Source: Metabacillus halosaccharovorans (lineage in GTDB: Bacteria > Bacillota > Bacilli > Bacillales > Bacillaceae). Taken from it: a DNA stretch of 64,000 nucleotides. The position numbers and the translations under genes are program-made. The notes below the pieces were generated by a model, which was given only the letters and a program-made list of their open reading frames with translations, did not search any database and had not been told where the DNA came from. This document shows positions 34,235 to 44,218 of this stretch, piece after piece (the first letter of the stretch is position 1; each line of letters starts with the position of its first letter). The stretch is from contig NZ_KV917371.1 of the NCBI RefSeq assembly GCF_002019635.1, positions 868,001 through 932,000 on the forward strand, given 5' to 3'.

Positions 34235-36388
34235 TTACATATACTTTTCTACTAAAATTGTTTTCTGTGATTGTACAACAATCTCTGAAATAAGTGCTTC
34301 CAACTGTGCTTTTTTGCTATTGTATTGGAATGTTTGTTCTTCATGGGGTTGCCCTAGTTCCTCAAGCTTATCTATTTCAGAAGCAAGCTTTAGTAATTCT
34401 TCTCCCAACAACACGGATTCTTCAAACTTTCTTACTTCCTGAAGCTGAACAATAGCTGTGTTATACTTCGCCTTTGTAACTTCGTCAAGAAGATCTGGTT
34501 TAATCGCAGCTTCTTCAATGAATGCATCTATTTCATGCAATTCTTTAAAAAGAGGAAGATCCTCCGAAAGCTCTGCTATCAGCTGATAGTTTGTATAAAG
34601 CTGCTGAACTTTTGTTATCGTTTCGTTTACAGCTTTGAGATTTGTTATCCCTGCTGCTTCTTCGTACAATGCTACGAGTTTTCCCTTTAATGAAACAAGT
34701 TGTGCTTCTATACCTGGCAAATCAGGATATTTACCGGGATGCAGTTTATTACCATCTGCTTTAATTTGAATAGAACGCTTTTCAAGACGGCCTAACGTAG
34801 CAAGCTTATCTCCAGCTTGTTTATAGTCTTTGTTAGCAATATCTGTTTCTATTTCAGTAAGAAGCTTATAACGAGATATTTCATAGATGACTGCTTCTTT
34901 TGAAATTTTAGCCGGAACAATATATTTCTCTCCGAATAGATTACGATAGGTTCCCCCATATACTCGGCTAATAACCTGTTCTGATTTTTTTATTTGATAG
35001 GAAAGATCGTCATACTCTTTCACAACTGAAGCATTTAAAATACCCTTTTTCACAAGATGATCAAAGCCTTTTTTCTCAACAGAAAGCTTGTCCCCAACCT
35101 TAACAGCATCAATAAATCTTGCAGCCTCCAGCTTACGTTCTTTCGCTTCCTTTATATAAGTTGTTAAGAACGCTCGATCAGAGCTTGTTAATCCTGAAAG
35201 AGATCGTTCAGCAGTCGTAATTAAGCTGCCTGTTTTGTTATAAACATTCATAAAGCTTGTACTTACAGTAACATCACTCACACGTTTAATTTTATTCGTA
35301 TGATATGAACGTAACGACTTGCTTGTTAAAAAAGCGTCATTCACTTTTTTAGTAGCTGCTGATTTCACAGGGCTATATTTTTTCATATATAGCTTATAAC
35401 CTTCATTCGCTGTATAAAGCCCAATCACCTTGTTTTCATTCCATATACTAGGGAAGTAAGAGAGAGGAATACTCGTCTCACCGACATACGGGGCAATTTC
35501 AACTGTAAATGCCGGTCTCTTATAATGAGAAATAAACCAATCAGTTAATCCTCCACCCGATGGATTGGCCTTTGGATAAATGAGTGAATAACCTGTCATT
35601 TTTCCTATCTGTTTGGCCAATGAATGGTCACGATTATACCGCGATCCGGATTGGTGGAAGTTCCAATAAAGTATCTCCCCGCTACTATGATAACTTACAA
35701 CGATTTCAGGTTTTGTTTTATTTATAAAATCCACCATGGCAATCGTTTCTTTTGCATAATTTTGCCTTGGCCCTTTGTAATTTTTAAAATAAGGTCTTCC
35801 AGGGTTACAACAAATGTTCTCCCAATCTGCGTCATACTGTCTATTTAGATCAATTCCTTTTCCATTGGCTTTCCATCTTCGAAAATCCATACTTCCATCA
35901 TTTGCTTTGATCAATGCTTTGTGATCAGAGCTGGGAAACTTCTTTAACCCAAATTGCTGCAATGTGACACCATCGGGGTTGACCATTGGTATAAACCAAA
36001 TGGTGGATTGATTAATGATTGATTTCACATTAAACCCATCGATAGATTTACCATTTTTGTAAGCTTGTGCATACTGTTCGAGCATATTCATGTTCACCAT
36101 CGTGGTCATCCATTCGCGTGCATGATGGGAACCATTAATCTGAACAACAGATGGTCCATTTCCTAATGAAACAGCATAGATATTTCGACCGTATTCACTT
36201 TTACCAATTACTTGGTACTTAATAAGATCCGGATAAGCTTTAGCTAATTCTTTAATATCCTGTTCCATTATTTCATACGTGTAAACCTTGTTGTTGCTAA
36301 CATATGCTGCCGAAGCATCTGAAGGAATTAGGGCTAAACTCCCCAATCCTACTAAAAAAAATAAAATAAATAATAGCTTTTTCGACAA
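34235..36388 (-). CDS. Secreted M14 zinc carboxypeptidase with SbsC-like domain
   Basis: A protein of about 717 residues. Signal peptide at the N-terminus (LLFILFFLVGLGSLALIPSDASAA). The M14 peptidase domain covers about 30-330. Zinc ligands are in NGSHHAREW (HxxE) and a later histidine in VVSYHSSGE; the catalytic Glu lies in PAFTVEIAPY. A helical linker follows, then the SbsC-like core at about 455-575 (VISRVYGGTYRNLFGEKYI, PAKISKEAVIYEISRYKLL, RLEKRSIQIKADGNKLHPGKYP) and another helical stretch to the end. I prefer a TTG start at 36388, eight bases after GGAGG; upstream in-frame ATGs overlap that site. Substrates may be peptidoglycan stem peptides or proteins. Confidence 0.88.
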   Translation of the reverse strand: MSKKLLFILFFLVGLGSLALIPSDASAAYVSNNKVYTYEIMEQDIKELAKAYPDLIKYQVIGKSEYGRNIYAVSLGNGPSVVQINGSHHAREWMTTMVNMNMLEQYAQAYKNGKSIDGFNVKSIINQSTIWFIPMVNPDGVTLQQFGLKKFPSSDHKALIKANDGSMDFRRWKANGKGIDLNRQYDADWENICCNPGRPYFKNYKGPRQNYAKETIAMVDFINKTKPEIVVSYHSSGEILYWNFHQSGSRYNRDHSLAKQIGKMTGYSLIYPKANPSGGGLTDWFISHYKRPAFTVEIAPYVGETSIPLSYFPSIWNENKVIGLYTANEGYKLYMKKYSPVKSAATKKVNDAFLTSKSLRSYHTNKIKRVSDVTVSTSFMNVYNKTGSLITTAERSLSGLTSSDRAFLTTYIKEAKERKLEAARFIDAVKVGDKLSVEKKGFDHLVKKGILNASVVKEYDDLSYQIKKSEQVISRVYGGTYRNLFGEKYIVPAKISKEAVIYEISRYKLLTEIETDIANKDYKQAGDKLATLGRLEKRSIQIKADGNKLHPGKYPDLPGIEAQLVSLKGKLVALYEEAAGITNLKAVNETITKVQQLYTNYQLIAELSEDLPLFKELHEIDAFIEEAAIKPDLLDEVTKAKYNTAIVQLQEVRKFEESVLLGEELLKLASEIDKLEELGQPHEEQTFQYNSKKAQLEALISEIVVQSQKTILVEKYM

Positions 36389-36487
36389 ATACATATCCTC
36401 CATTTCACTTGTTTTCTACGAACCTCTTAATCATATCAAAAAACAGAAAAAAATATGTCGTTTTTTAGGAAATTGTAACTATTTCCT

Positions 36488-36528
36488 AAAAAAATAAAAA
36501 AACCTCTCCAGATAATCTAGAAAGGTTT
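36488..36528 (-). terminator. Terminator of the subtilase gene
   Basis: On the minus strand AACCTTTCTAGA pairs with TCTGGAGAGGTT and is followed by TTTTTTTATTTTTT. Confidence 0.85.
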
Positions 36529-36551
36529 ATACACTTCAACTATTGTGAAAG

Positions 36552-38987
36552 CTAGTTTTTAACAAACTCAAGATCATTTTTATTATCTTTTACATAATAC
36601 CCATTACCTAAGTCAATTTTACCATCACTTATTTTCGATACATAATATAAATTTCCAGCTTTTAAAGTCGAATGTTTAGTTCCTTCAGGTTTGTATAAGG
36701 TAATATTACGCTTCGGCTTCACATAGCCTATTAAATATTTTGTATTATTATCTACTTTAATCGTGTAGCCGCCACCAACTTGGAAGGACTGCTTGTCATA
36801 AGAATATACCCTTATTGCCTCACCAACCTGAAGGATACGCGATATTTTTCCATTCGAATCAAGTAATGCTGTCTGTTTTTTGATAAGAGCTCTACCTATA
36901 AAGGGAGTTGTTTGGTCGTCTTGATGTCTTATATAATAAGCTCCCCCTACATGGTACTGGTGACCTAAAACACCATATACTCTGATCTGCTCACCTTTAG
37001 TTAGATAGCGGTTCAATGTATATGTGTTGTTTGCATTCTTTTTGTATAACCCTATTTTATCGCCACGGATGATAACACGAGCAATTGGATGGCTATGCCC
37101 CGTCGGTAAGGATATAGTTGGAATCTGTATACTATTAAGTTCATAGTTAAAAGTAGAGATCTCACTAACCTTTGAACCATATATAGTCGCTGCCTTTATT
37201 TTAGTTGTTTCATAGATAGGAAGCGGGCTTTTATATACAACTCCGTTGGTTGCAGATGGTGTTGTGCCGTCTAAAGTATAGACAATATTCCCTATCGAAT
37301 TTGTTTTTAAATGAACGTCAAATGCTTTAGTATATGTGCCAGACAACATATTGGATGAAGGGCTGCTTAAAGTAACTTTCTGCTGATCCACACTAATATT
37401 ATAAGGGGTTGCTGACCAATGGCTATAAAAATCAGACACTACTAGATAGTATTCTCCTGCAGATGCAGTAATCGAGTCATTCTCTGCTTCGCCAAACCCA
37501 TTATTGTCAATATACTTAACATTTTTATAGCTTGTTCCCTCTTTTTTATATAGATCTGCATACATATCTATATCCGTAGAAAACCCATTCATCCTTATGT
37601 TAACAGTAGTAAGATCTGAAACCTTAAAATAGTAAACATCAACATCATATGGATGATCCAGTTTTTCAGAAAGAGATTTATTACTCCCAATATCAAACGC
37701 TCCTTCTGGTTCGGGGGAAATATCCTTTTCAAGAGATGGATATGAAGTTTGTAAGCTGCGATAAGCATCCACAATACCGTATCCAGTATCAGGCTTCCAT
37801 TTTCCATTACTGGCTCCAAGACCTAATGCCCATTCCACTTTCATCGGAGAGAGTGTTGGATCTTTACTCTTTAATAAGGACGCAATTCCAGAAACGACAG
37901 GTGCTGAAAATGAAGTCCCGTCCTTAACTGAATATCCTTTATTTAAGTGAAGTGTATACATTTCTTCCCCTGGTGCAGCAACATCAATACCATCTCCCCG
38001 ATTAGAGAAAGATGATAGATTCTTTGCTTTGTTTGTTGATGATACACTAATTACTGGTGTATAGGATGCAGGATAAAATGACTCACTACTTTTATCATTT
38101 CCGGCTGCTGCAATTAATGTAATACCTTGGTCAAACGCATTCCATAATGCTTCATTTTCAATTTCGGAAAAATATAAGCTGCCATAACTCATATTAATAA
38201 TATCGGCGTCCTGTTGAATGGCGTAATGTATTCCTTTGACAGCATTTTCTACTGTTGCTTCCCCTTTGCTATCACTTATTTTGATCGGAATAATTTTAAC
38301 ATTTTGGTTTACTCCAGCTACTCCTGTTGAGTTATTGGAGATTGCGGCAATGATTCCTGCTACACTTGTTCCATGCCCGTTATCGTCCGTCGGATTCGTA
38401 TCATTGTTAACAAAATCATATCCCTTTAGTACTTTGCCTGCCAGATCAGGATGGGAGGCATCCACACCAGAATCAATAACAGCCACTTTAATTTCATTCT
38501 TAAATGAAAATGAATTCCATGCGTTTGGCACATTTACTTCCGGGAGGTACCACTGATTTGCATAATAATAATCGTTAGGGGTCGCAGTTGGTTCAATTCT
38601 ATAGTTTGGTTCAGCAAACTCTACACCTAATAGTTCTTTCACATTTCCTAATGTAGCTTCATAGTTTAATTGATTAGGAATTTTCACTTTATATAACAAG
38701 GAATCAGAATCTGCAAGATTCGTAGTTTCTATTTGTTCCAGGCCTATAGATTCTAAATCTTGAACAGATACCTTTCCCTTAATAATTATCTCCCTGTTTT
38801 CAATCTTATTTAATTGTACATCAGGATTAGACTCGTTAGCTGCTTTTGAATTTTGTGATTTTGTCAATAAGCCACTATCAATTTCTTCACTTGTAACAAC
38901 CTTTAGGTCCTCAGCTGCATAGGCAGACTGTGTAGTGTTACATAATAAGTACATAATTGTGAACCCAAGACCAAGAATTTTCTTCAA
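36552..38987 (-). CDS. Subtilase (S8) with SlpA-like C-terminal triple repeat
   Basis: An 811-residue secreted serine protease. Signal peptide 1-25 (ending AYAAE) and an inhibitor-type propeptide at 60-135. The catalytic domain covers about 140-415 with D172 (VIDSGVD), H205 (GHGTSVAG) and S359 (GTSFSAP). Next come a pre-peptidase C-terminal (PPC) domain near 430-535 (DVDVYYFKV) and a chitobiase-type beta domain near 545-615 (YTLDGTTPS). The last 190 residues open with the shared PTGHSHPIAR linker and carry three repeats (RVYGVLG...VGGAYYI, RVYSYD...VGGGYTI, DLGNGYYVK). The start is TTG, six bases after GGGTGG. It lies 72 bp after the propeller gene and is probably co-transcribed with it. Confidence 0.92.
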   Translation of the reverse strand: MKKILGLGFTIMYLLCNTTQSAYAAEDLKVVTSEEIDSGLLTKSQNSKAANESNPDVQLNKIENREIIIKGKVSVQDLESIGLEQIETTNLADSDSLLYKVKIPNQLNYEATLGNVKELLGVEFAEPNYRIEPTATPNDYYYANQWYLPEVNVPNAWNSFSFKNEIKVAVIDSGVDASHPDLAGKVLKGYDFVNNDTNPTDDNGHGTSVAGIIAAISNNSTGVAGVNQNVKIIPIKISDSKGEATVENAVKGIHYAIQQDADIINMSYGSLYFSEIENEALWNAFDQGITLIAAAGNDKSSESFYPASYTPVISVSSTNKAKNLSSFSNRGDGIDVAAPGEEMYTLHLNKGYSVKDGTSFSAPVVSGIASLLKSKDPTLSPMKVEWALGLGASNGKWKPDTGYGIVDAYRSLQTSYPSLEKDISPEPEGAFDIGSNKSLSEKLDHPYDVDVYYFKVSDLTTVNIRMNGFSTDIDMYADLYKKEGTSYKNVKYIDNNGFGEAENDSITASAGEYYLVVSDFYSHWSATPYNISVDQQKVTLSSPSSNMLSGTYTKAFDVHLKTNSIGNIVYTLDGTTPSATNGVVYKSPLPIYETTKIKAATIYGSKVSEISTFNYELNSIQIPTISLPTGHSHPIARVIIRGDKIGLYKKNANNTYTLNRYLTKGEQIRVYGVLGHQYHVGGAYYIRHQDDQTTPFIGRALIKKQTALLDSNGKISRILQVGEAIRVYSYDKQSFQVGGGYTIKVDNNTKYLIGYVKPKRNITLYKPEGTKHSTLKAGNLYYVSKISDGKIDLGNGYYVKDNKNDLEFVKN

Positions 38988-39059
38988 TTTCGTCCACCCG
39001 TCCTTAAATCGATACTACAAAGGACTAATCCAATAAATGAACCAGTCCCTTGAGTTATG

Positions 39060-41657
39060 TTAGCTTTTATTATATTTCATTATGTTCTTATCATATTCGA
39101 TATAATAACCATTTCCAATATCCATCTTATTTCCATCTGTTCCTGAAATAAAGTATTCTTCCCCGGCAGATAGAGTAAGTACAGGTTCTTCTTCACCATA
39201 TTTATAAAGTGGTGTTTCCTCTAATAAAGTGAGAGATCCAGTATAATAAGTTACTTCTGTTGATTTCTGAACCGTATACATTGAGCCTACATCGTATTTT
39301 TCTTCATCATAATTATACACTCTTATTTCTTCACCAGGCATCATTAATCTAAACAGTTCACCGTCTGGTTTATAAATTGGTGTTGGGATACTAGTAGCTA
39401 CTCTCCCTATATATGGAGTAGTTTTTGAATTTTCATGGAATACATAGTATCCACCACCTGTGTGATAATAGGAGCCTTCAACTCCATACACTCTAAATGC
39501 TTGTTTTGCTCCTAGCGTTTTGACAGGTACCATCCTATTTCCTTGTTTCTGATAGAGCAAAACAGGTCTTTTTGTATAAACACGTGCGATCGGAAATGGT
39601 GATTCCGTGACTGTTACATGTGGTAAATAAAGCTGCGTTGGTGTAATAGCCTTATCACTCGTTAATGAAGATTGTTTTACTCTCCAAAGGTTTGCTCCAC
39701 TATTAAAATAGAAATACCCTTTGTTGTCTTTCACAAGTGTATTTACATCACCTTGTCTAAAGATGTTTATTCGATAGTTTTCAAGATTTACTTTAAATAA
39801 AGTGTTTTGAACAGTTCCATATAGGTAGCCGTCCTCACCCTCTAGCAGGGATTCATTTCTCCCCATTCCTAACACATTCTCCGGAATAATTGGATAGATC
39901 TCAACAGTTTCTGATGCTTTCTCATCTGATGGATTATAGACAATAAACTTGTTGTCAAGAATTCCATATATTTTTCCATTTGGAGTCCATCTCAGAGCTG
40001 ATACCATATTGTGATAGCCACTTAGCACCGTTACTTCTTCCGGCTCCAACGTTTCCTTATTTAAATCAATCTTAAAGATATTTGCACCATCTTCTGTTTT
40101 TACACCTGAGCCGTCATAAACAGATGTCCCTGCATATAAAATATTATTTTGCTCATCATATGTAGCAGATACAACTCGTTGACCCTCTTTTAATGTAAAT
40201 TGTGCGACCTTTTCTTTTTTCTTTACATCGTAAATGACTAATAGTCCTGATTTTTCTCCACGTTTCGGAACAGTACCTATGAAAAGTCGGTTATTTTTTT
40301 TATCTGAAACGATTACTGAAGGTCTTGTTTGTCCATCTTCAGATAACGATAATAACTTTACAGGGTTAGAATTTTTACTCCATCCCGCATTTGGATTGTA
40401 TTCAAATACATTCGCGTCAGGATATGTCCCAAAATAGAGTCTCTCATTTTGCTCAGCAACACTTTCAACTTGCCCTAATCCACTGAATATTTCATTTGTT
40501 GCAGTGATTGGATTGTACCGTGACAGATGTCCTGAAATAAATCCCGAGCTGTATATATCTCCAGATGAACTGCTTCCTATTTTAAACAATTCAACAAACT
40601 GTGGAGGCAGATCTAACAACTTAATAGAAAAGCGATTTTGACTGTAATTATACTCATAAAACCTTCCTAAATTCCCTGCCAAACCAACTATCTTCTGTTC
40701 CCCGGGAAGAATATCCAGTGAAACTGCACTTGAACCATATAAATCTGATTGGATCTTTTTACTGATTTTATCTTCATAATTGTACTCATAAAGAGAGCCA
40801 TTATGGCTGTAAAACACAACTGGTTCATTTGGTTTTTTTTCTGATACTCCTCTGGAATTAGCATCAAAGCGATGAACTGGTCTATCCGATTCTAAATCGT
40901 AATGGAGTATTTCATTTGTGCCTTCCATTTTAGCGAAAAGCTGATCATCAACTAAATTTAAATCATAAACCGATGAGCTTGAGCGGTCGTATTCTAAAAT
41001 ATTTTCTTTTTCATTCGTCGTTAGATTCCATTTAACTAATGCAGCCGGTGAACCCACACCAATATACAATGTATTTTCATTAGAATCATACACAACACTT
41101 CTAGCATATTGCCTCCCGCTCATAACCGGGCCTAGATCCGTAAATCCTTGATTTTGATTGTAATAGAAAACCCGGCCTCCGTATGAGGTAACACCAAATA
41201 ATCGGTCATCCTTCTCATCATATGCCATGTCCCAAATAACCGTATCCGAATTTGTTGTTGCTTTTCCAAGATCGACTAATTCTTTTGTGTTGATATCGTA
41301 CTTATACACATGTTCATTTGGAGTTGTACCTATATAAACGATTCCATTTGGAGTGGATTCAATCGACCAAGCAGCCTTTGCGCCTTCCAATTCGCGCAAA
41401 TCAATTACTTTTTTAGTATTGTAATCAATGACAGCTAACTTCGCAGGTTCACCTTGGAGCAAACTTACATAATAGTTTGTTCCCTGTGAAGATACCATCT
41501 TACCTTTAATGACATTTACATACTCAACTTTTGGCCCTAAATTTTCAAAGATAGAGTCTCCCTCCGATACAGCCTTACCTTCCAATGGGGCTAGAAATGA
41601 AAGACAAAGCAACATAAATATACTTATACTAATAACTTTTGTTATATTAGACACCAT
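39060..41657 (-). CDS. Secreted beta-propeller protein with SlpA-like triple repeat
   Basis: An 865-residue secreted protein. Signal peptide 1-29 (ending GKAVS). Residues 35-670 are a long array of propeller-type blades with recurring YIGTTPNEHVYKYD, VIWDMAYDEKDDRLFGVT and FIGTVPKRG units (NHL/PQQ/WD-like). No catalytic residues are recognisable. The last 190 residues hold three repeats (FRVYGVEG...TGGGYYV, RVYNYD...VGSMYTV, DIGNGYYIEY). The N-terminal 300 residues are clearly paralogous to those of the protein at 46861-49248, which has a different anchor at its other end. Role unknown: adhesion, wall organisation or binding of a partner are possible. The ATG follows GAGGAG at a 7-base spacing. 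Confidence 0.85.
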   Translation of the reverse strand: MVSNITKVISISIFMLLCLSFLAPLEGKAVSEGDSIFENLGPKVEYVNVIKGKMVSSQGTNYYVSLLQGEPAKLAVIDYNTKKVIDLRELEGAKAAWSIESTPNGIVYIGTTPNEHVYKYDINTKELVDLGKATTNSDTVIWDMAYDEKDDRLFGVTSYGGRVFYYNQNQGFTDLGPVMSGRQYARSVVYDSNENTLYIGVGSPAALVKWNLTTNEKENILEYDRSSSSVYDLNLVDDQLFAKMEGTNEILHYDLESDRPVHRFDANSRGVSEKKPNEPVVFYSHNGSLYEYNYEDKISKKIQSDLYGSSAVSLDILPGEQKIVGLAGNLGRFYEYNYSQNRFSIKLLDLPPQFVELFKIGSSSSGDIYSSGFISGHLSRYNPITATNEIFSGLGQVESVAEQNERLYFGTYPDANVFEYNPNAGWSKNSNPVKLLSLSEDGQTRPSVIVSDKKNNRLFIGTVPKRGEKSGLLVIYDVKKKEKVAQFTLKEGQRVVSATYDEQNNILYAGTSVYDGSGVKTEDGANIFKIDLNKETLEPEEVTVLSGYHNMVSALRWTPNGKIYGILDNKFIVYNPSDEKASETVEIYPIIPENVLGMGRNESLLEGEDGYLYGTVQNTLFKVNLENYRINIFRQGDVNTLVKDNKGYFYFNSGANLWRVKQSSLTSDKAITPTQLYLPHVTVTESPFPIARVYTKRPVLLYQKQGNRMVPVKTLGAKQAFRVYGVEGSYYHTGGGYYVFHENSKTTPYIGRVATSIPTPIYKPDGELFRLMMPGEEIRVYNYDEEKYDVGSMYTVQKSTEVTYYTGSLTLLEETPLYKYGEEEPVLTLSAGEEYFISGTDGNKMDIGNGYYIEYDKNIMKYNKS

Positions 41658-41993
41658 ATTTTACTCCTCGACTTTTTTATACATCTATATCCTATCATTT
41701 ATAACTGGTTTAGTCATTATGGACTGAAAAAAATTCCAGTTTTTAGATATTTCCAAATATATTTTTACAAAAAAAACACAACAAGGACTTTAATCCCATT
41801 GATAAGGTGAAACTTTATTCATAAAAAAATGAAAAAATAAATCCATTCCAGTGAAAATGTGGTAAAATAATGTGTGTTCCCGTTATTACATTATTATGGC
41901 AGTAATCCATTTAATTGGTTAAACTTCCATAATTATGTCTAATCATGTAATACATCGTTGGGCTTTTCTTTTAGACAAGTGTATGATGAACAT
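41658..41993. other. AT-rich intergenic region
   Basis: About 340 bases upstream of the propeller gene, with A and T runs and no open frame with a ribosome binding site. AAAACTGG and CCAGTTTT near 41730-41745 could form a weak hairpin in the leader. I see no riboswitch consensus and no clear promoter. Confidence 0.4.
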
Positions 41994-42018
41994 AAAAGCC
42001 TCCTAACAGGAGGCTTTT
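41994..42018. terminator. Bidirectional terminator after the GH18 gene
   Basis: AAAAGCCTCCT and AGGAGGCTTTT pair around an AAC loop, with T tracts on both strands. Confidence 0.88.
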
Positions 42019-42034
42019 GTGTCTAATATGGGCA

Positions 42035-44065
42035 TTAATGTCGAATAAACGTTAATTTTGCTCGATTATTAACAATATAGTAACCTCCACCTACATAAAA
42101 TCGATCTCGGTCAATACTATAAACACGTACAAGTTCATTTTGCTGAATCATTCGATGTACTTTACCACTCGGGTTATATAAGGGGATATTTGCTTTGGGC
42201 CTAATAAACCCTTCATAAAAGGAAACATTTCTTGTCGGCTTGACAAAATAACCTCCGCCTACATCGTATTTTTGTTGATCAAATGTGTAAACTCGAAGTG
42301 CTTCCCCTTTTTTTAGATATCGATGAAATGATCCATCCGGCTTATAAAGGATTTCTTGATCCTTGATTAAAAGACGGCCAATATGTAAGCTCATTTCACT
42401 TGCTTGTTTAATGTAATATCCACCGCCTACATCATATCGATTTCCTAAAACACCATAAACATTTATAACTTCTCCTTTTTTCAACATCTTGTAAGTTATA
42501 AATGAACCATTTGGTTGTCTTTTAACCAATGGAGTATCTTTCTTTAACGTCAGACGCCCAACAATTTGCCCATGATTTGTTGGTATCTCTGTATTTGGAA
42601 TTTGTATTGTGGTATTTTCCTGATTAGGCGTTAGGTACAATAACTGCCCGATATAAATGCTATCCGCAGTTAATGAGTTAAATTGCTTTAATTGATCTAC
42701 AGTAATTCCATTACTCTTTGCTATTCCAGATAAGGTATCTCCACCTCTTACAATATACGTTCTCTCAGAGCTTGAAGTGGTGTCTTCACTCCCTGTTGAA
42801 TAATCACCATTAGGAGTCACATCGGAATGAGTAAGCATCCACGTTTTATAATTTTCCCAAATGGCAGGGTCTTCCTGTCCTAAACTCCAGCTACCTGTCC
42901 CTTTTAGGTTATATTTATGCACTAGATCCACTTTGGCTTTTATTGATCGTGCATCCTCAAACCATACATAATAGGTACCCTCAGTCAATGTCCTTCCTGC
43001 AATCGTTGTTTTGGAATCAGTCGATTTCACTTCAATCGTCAACTTAGGAGATTGCTTTTGTTCATCATAGGTAACTGTTGATTTATATTTATCCATCAGT
43101 TCATTCACACGTATATTGGATATACCATACCCTCCATAGTCTTCACCTTTTTTCCAATATCGACCATAGAATGGCACACCAAGGACAATTTTTTCAGGTG
43201 GAACTCCCTCTCCTAGGGCATATTTAATGGAACCCTCCACAAAATCAAGACTTGCTACCGGTCCCTCTGGACTTCCTTGAAAGCTCTCGTCATAGCCCAT
43301 AATCATTAAATAGCTTGAATACTTAGCAAGCTCCTTATAATTATAAGATCCGTGCCATCCCTTATTCCATCCATATGGATTTGCAGCCACTGCGACAGAT
43401 ACTTCCTTATTTGCAGGAATCTTCTCTCTTAGCAGTCGAACTAAATCTGTGTAGTTGGATTGATCGGTATCTGTTACATTCTCTATATCCACTTGAACAC
43501 CGTCAAGATCGTATTGAGAAATCGCATTAGCTATTTGTGTAGCAAGCTGCTCTCTATTTGCTAAAGCAGCTCTTCCTATATTGCGATCCCAATGATTACT
43601 TAAGAATGGAACAACTTTGATACCTCGATTATGCATCTCAGTTACTAGTGTTGAGCTCACTTGGGATGTTAGCTTCAAACTCCCATCTGCTTGAATATCA
43701 AAAAAACTAGGAGAAACAAGATTAAGGTTTCCATTAGTACGATCAATCTGTTTAATATAACTGCTTGTATTACCAAAATATAAGTATGTCATATTAAAAT
43801 CCGCTTCATGGGCTGATACCTCTACTTCTCCTTTAGCAAAGGAAAAACTAGACACCAATAATAAACCTGAAACAACTTTTATTGTGGCATTTTTTATGTT
43901 CGGGTATCTTGTCTGAACATATTTTTTAGCACTTTCCTGAAGATCCTTCCTCTTCCCCTCATGGCCAAGTTCAGCAGCAAACTCAGTAGCGAATGGATGT
44001 AAATAGAGGATGATGGTGCATTCATTTTCTGATTGTAAAATCTTATGCCGCTCAAATAGCTCCAT
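42035..44065 (-). CDS. GH18 glycosidase with LysM and SlpA-like triple repeat
   Basis: A 676-residue protein. Residues 1-60 are a hydrophilic segment preceding a membrane or signal-anchor helix (63-77, VVSGLLLVSSFSFA), so the export signal is internal. The GH18 domain covers about 87-420. The active-site motif is DGVQVDIE (188-195) with catalytic E195; Q replaces the usual third Asp or Asn. This is the YaaH-like branch, which cuts GlcNAc-containing polymers such as peptidoglycan. LysM lies at about 440-482 (YIVRGGDTLSGIA). The last 188 residues open with PTNHGQIVGR and have three well-kept VGGGYY/VGGGYF repeats. Whether it is released or stays membrane-anchored is unclear. Confidence 0.9.
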   Translation of the reverse strand: MELFERHKILQSENECTIILYLHPFATEFAAELGHEGKRKDLQESAKKYVQTRYPNIKNATIKVVSGLLLVSSFSFAKGEVEVSAHEADFNMTYLYFGNTSSYIKQIDRTNGNLNLVSPSFFDIQADGSLKLTSQVSSTLVTEMHNRGIKVVPFLSNHWDRNIGRAALANREQLATQIANAISQYDLDGVQVDIENVTDTDQSNYTDLVRLLREKIPANKEVSVAVAANPYGWNKGWHGSYNYKELAKYSSYLMIMGYDESFQGSPEGPVASLDFVEGSIKYALGEGVPPEKIVLGVPFYGRYWKKGEDYGGYGISNIRVNELMDKYKSTVTYDEQKQSPKLTIEVKSTDSKTTIAGRTLTEGTYYVWFEDARSIKAKVDLVHKYNLKGTGSWSLGQEDPAIWENYKTWMLTHSDVTPNGDYSTGSEDTTSSSERTYIVRGGDTLSGIAKSNGITVDQLKQFNSLTADSIYIGQLLYLTPNQENTTIQIPNTEIPTNHGQIVGRLTLKKDTPLVKRQPNGSFITYKMLKKGEVINVYGVLGNRYDVGGGYYIKQASEMSLHIGRLLIKDQEILYKPDGSFHRYLKKGEALRVYTFDQQKYDVGGGYFVKPTRNVSFYEGFIRPKANIPLYNPSGKVHRMIQQNELVRVYSIDRDRFYVGGGYYIVNNRAKLTFIRH

Positions 44066-44162
44066 ATTGACACTCCTTAGGACTACTCATATTTCCTAGT
44101 TTGCACAACATAATTGTGATTTATTTTACGATTATCCATATTCATCACTAATTTTGATAAAC

Positions 44163-44201
44163 AAAAAGTACTCAGATCTTTAAAAAATCTGAGCACTTTT
44201 T
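44163..44201. terminator. Terminator after the LCP gene
   Basis: AAAAAGTACTCAGAT and ATCTGAGCACTTTTT form a long stem. It follows the LCP stop on the minus strand and is bidirectional. Confidence 0.85.
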
Positions 44202-44218
44202 CTTCTAGTATTTTTTAT

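Noticed and set aside
41658-42034. Riboswitch (c-di-GMP or c-di-AMP) upstream of wall genes
   Set aside because: I looked for the conserved cores of both classes in this and the other leaders and found none.
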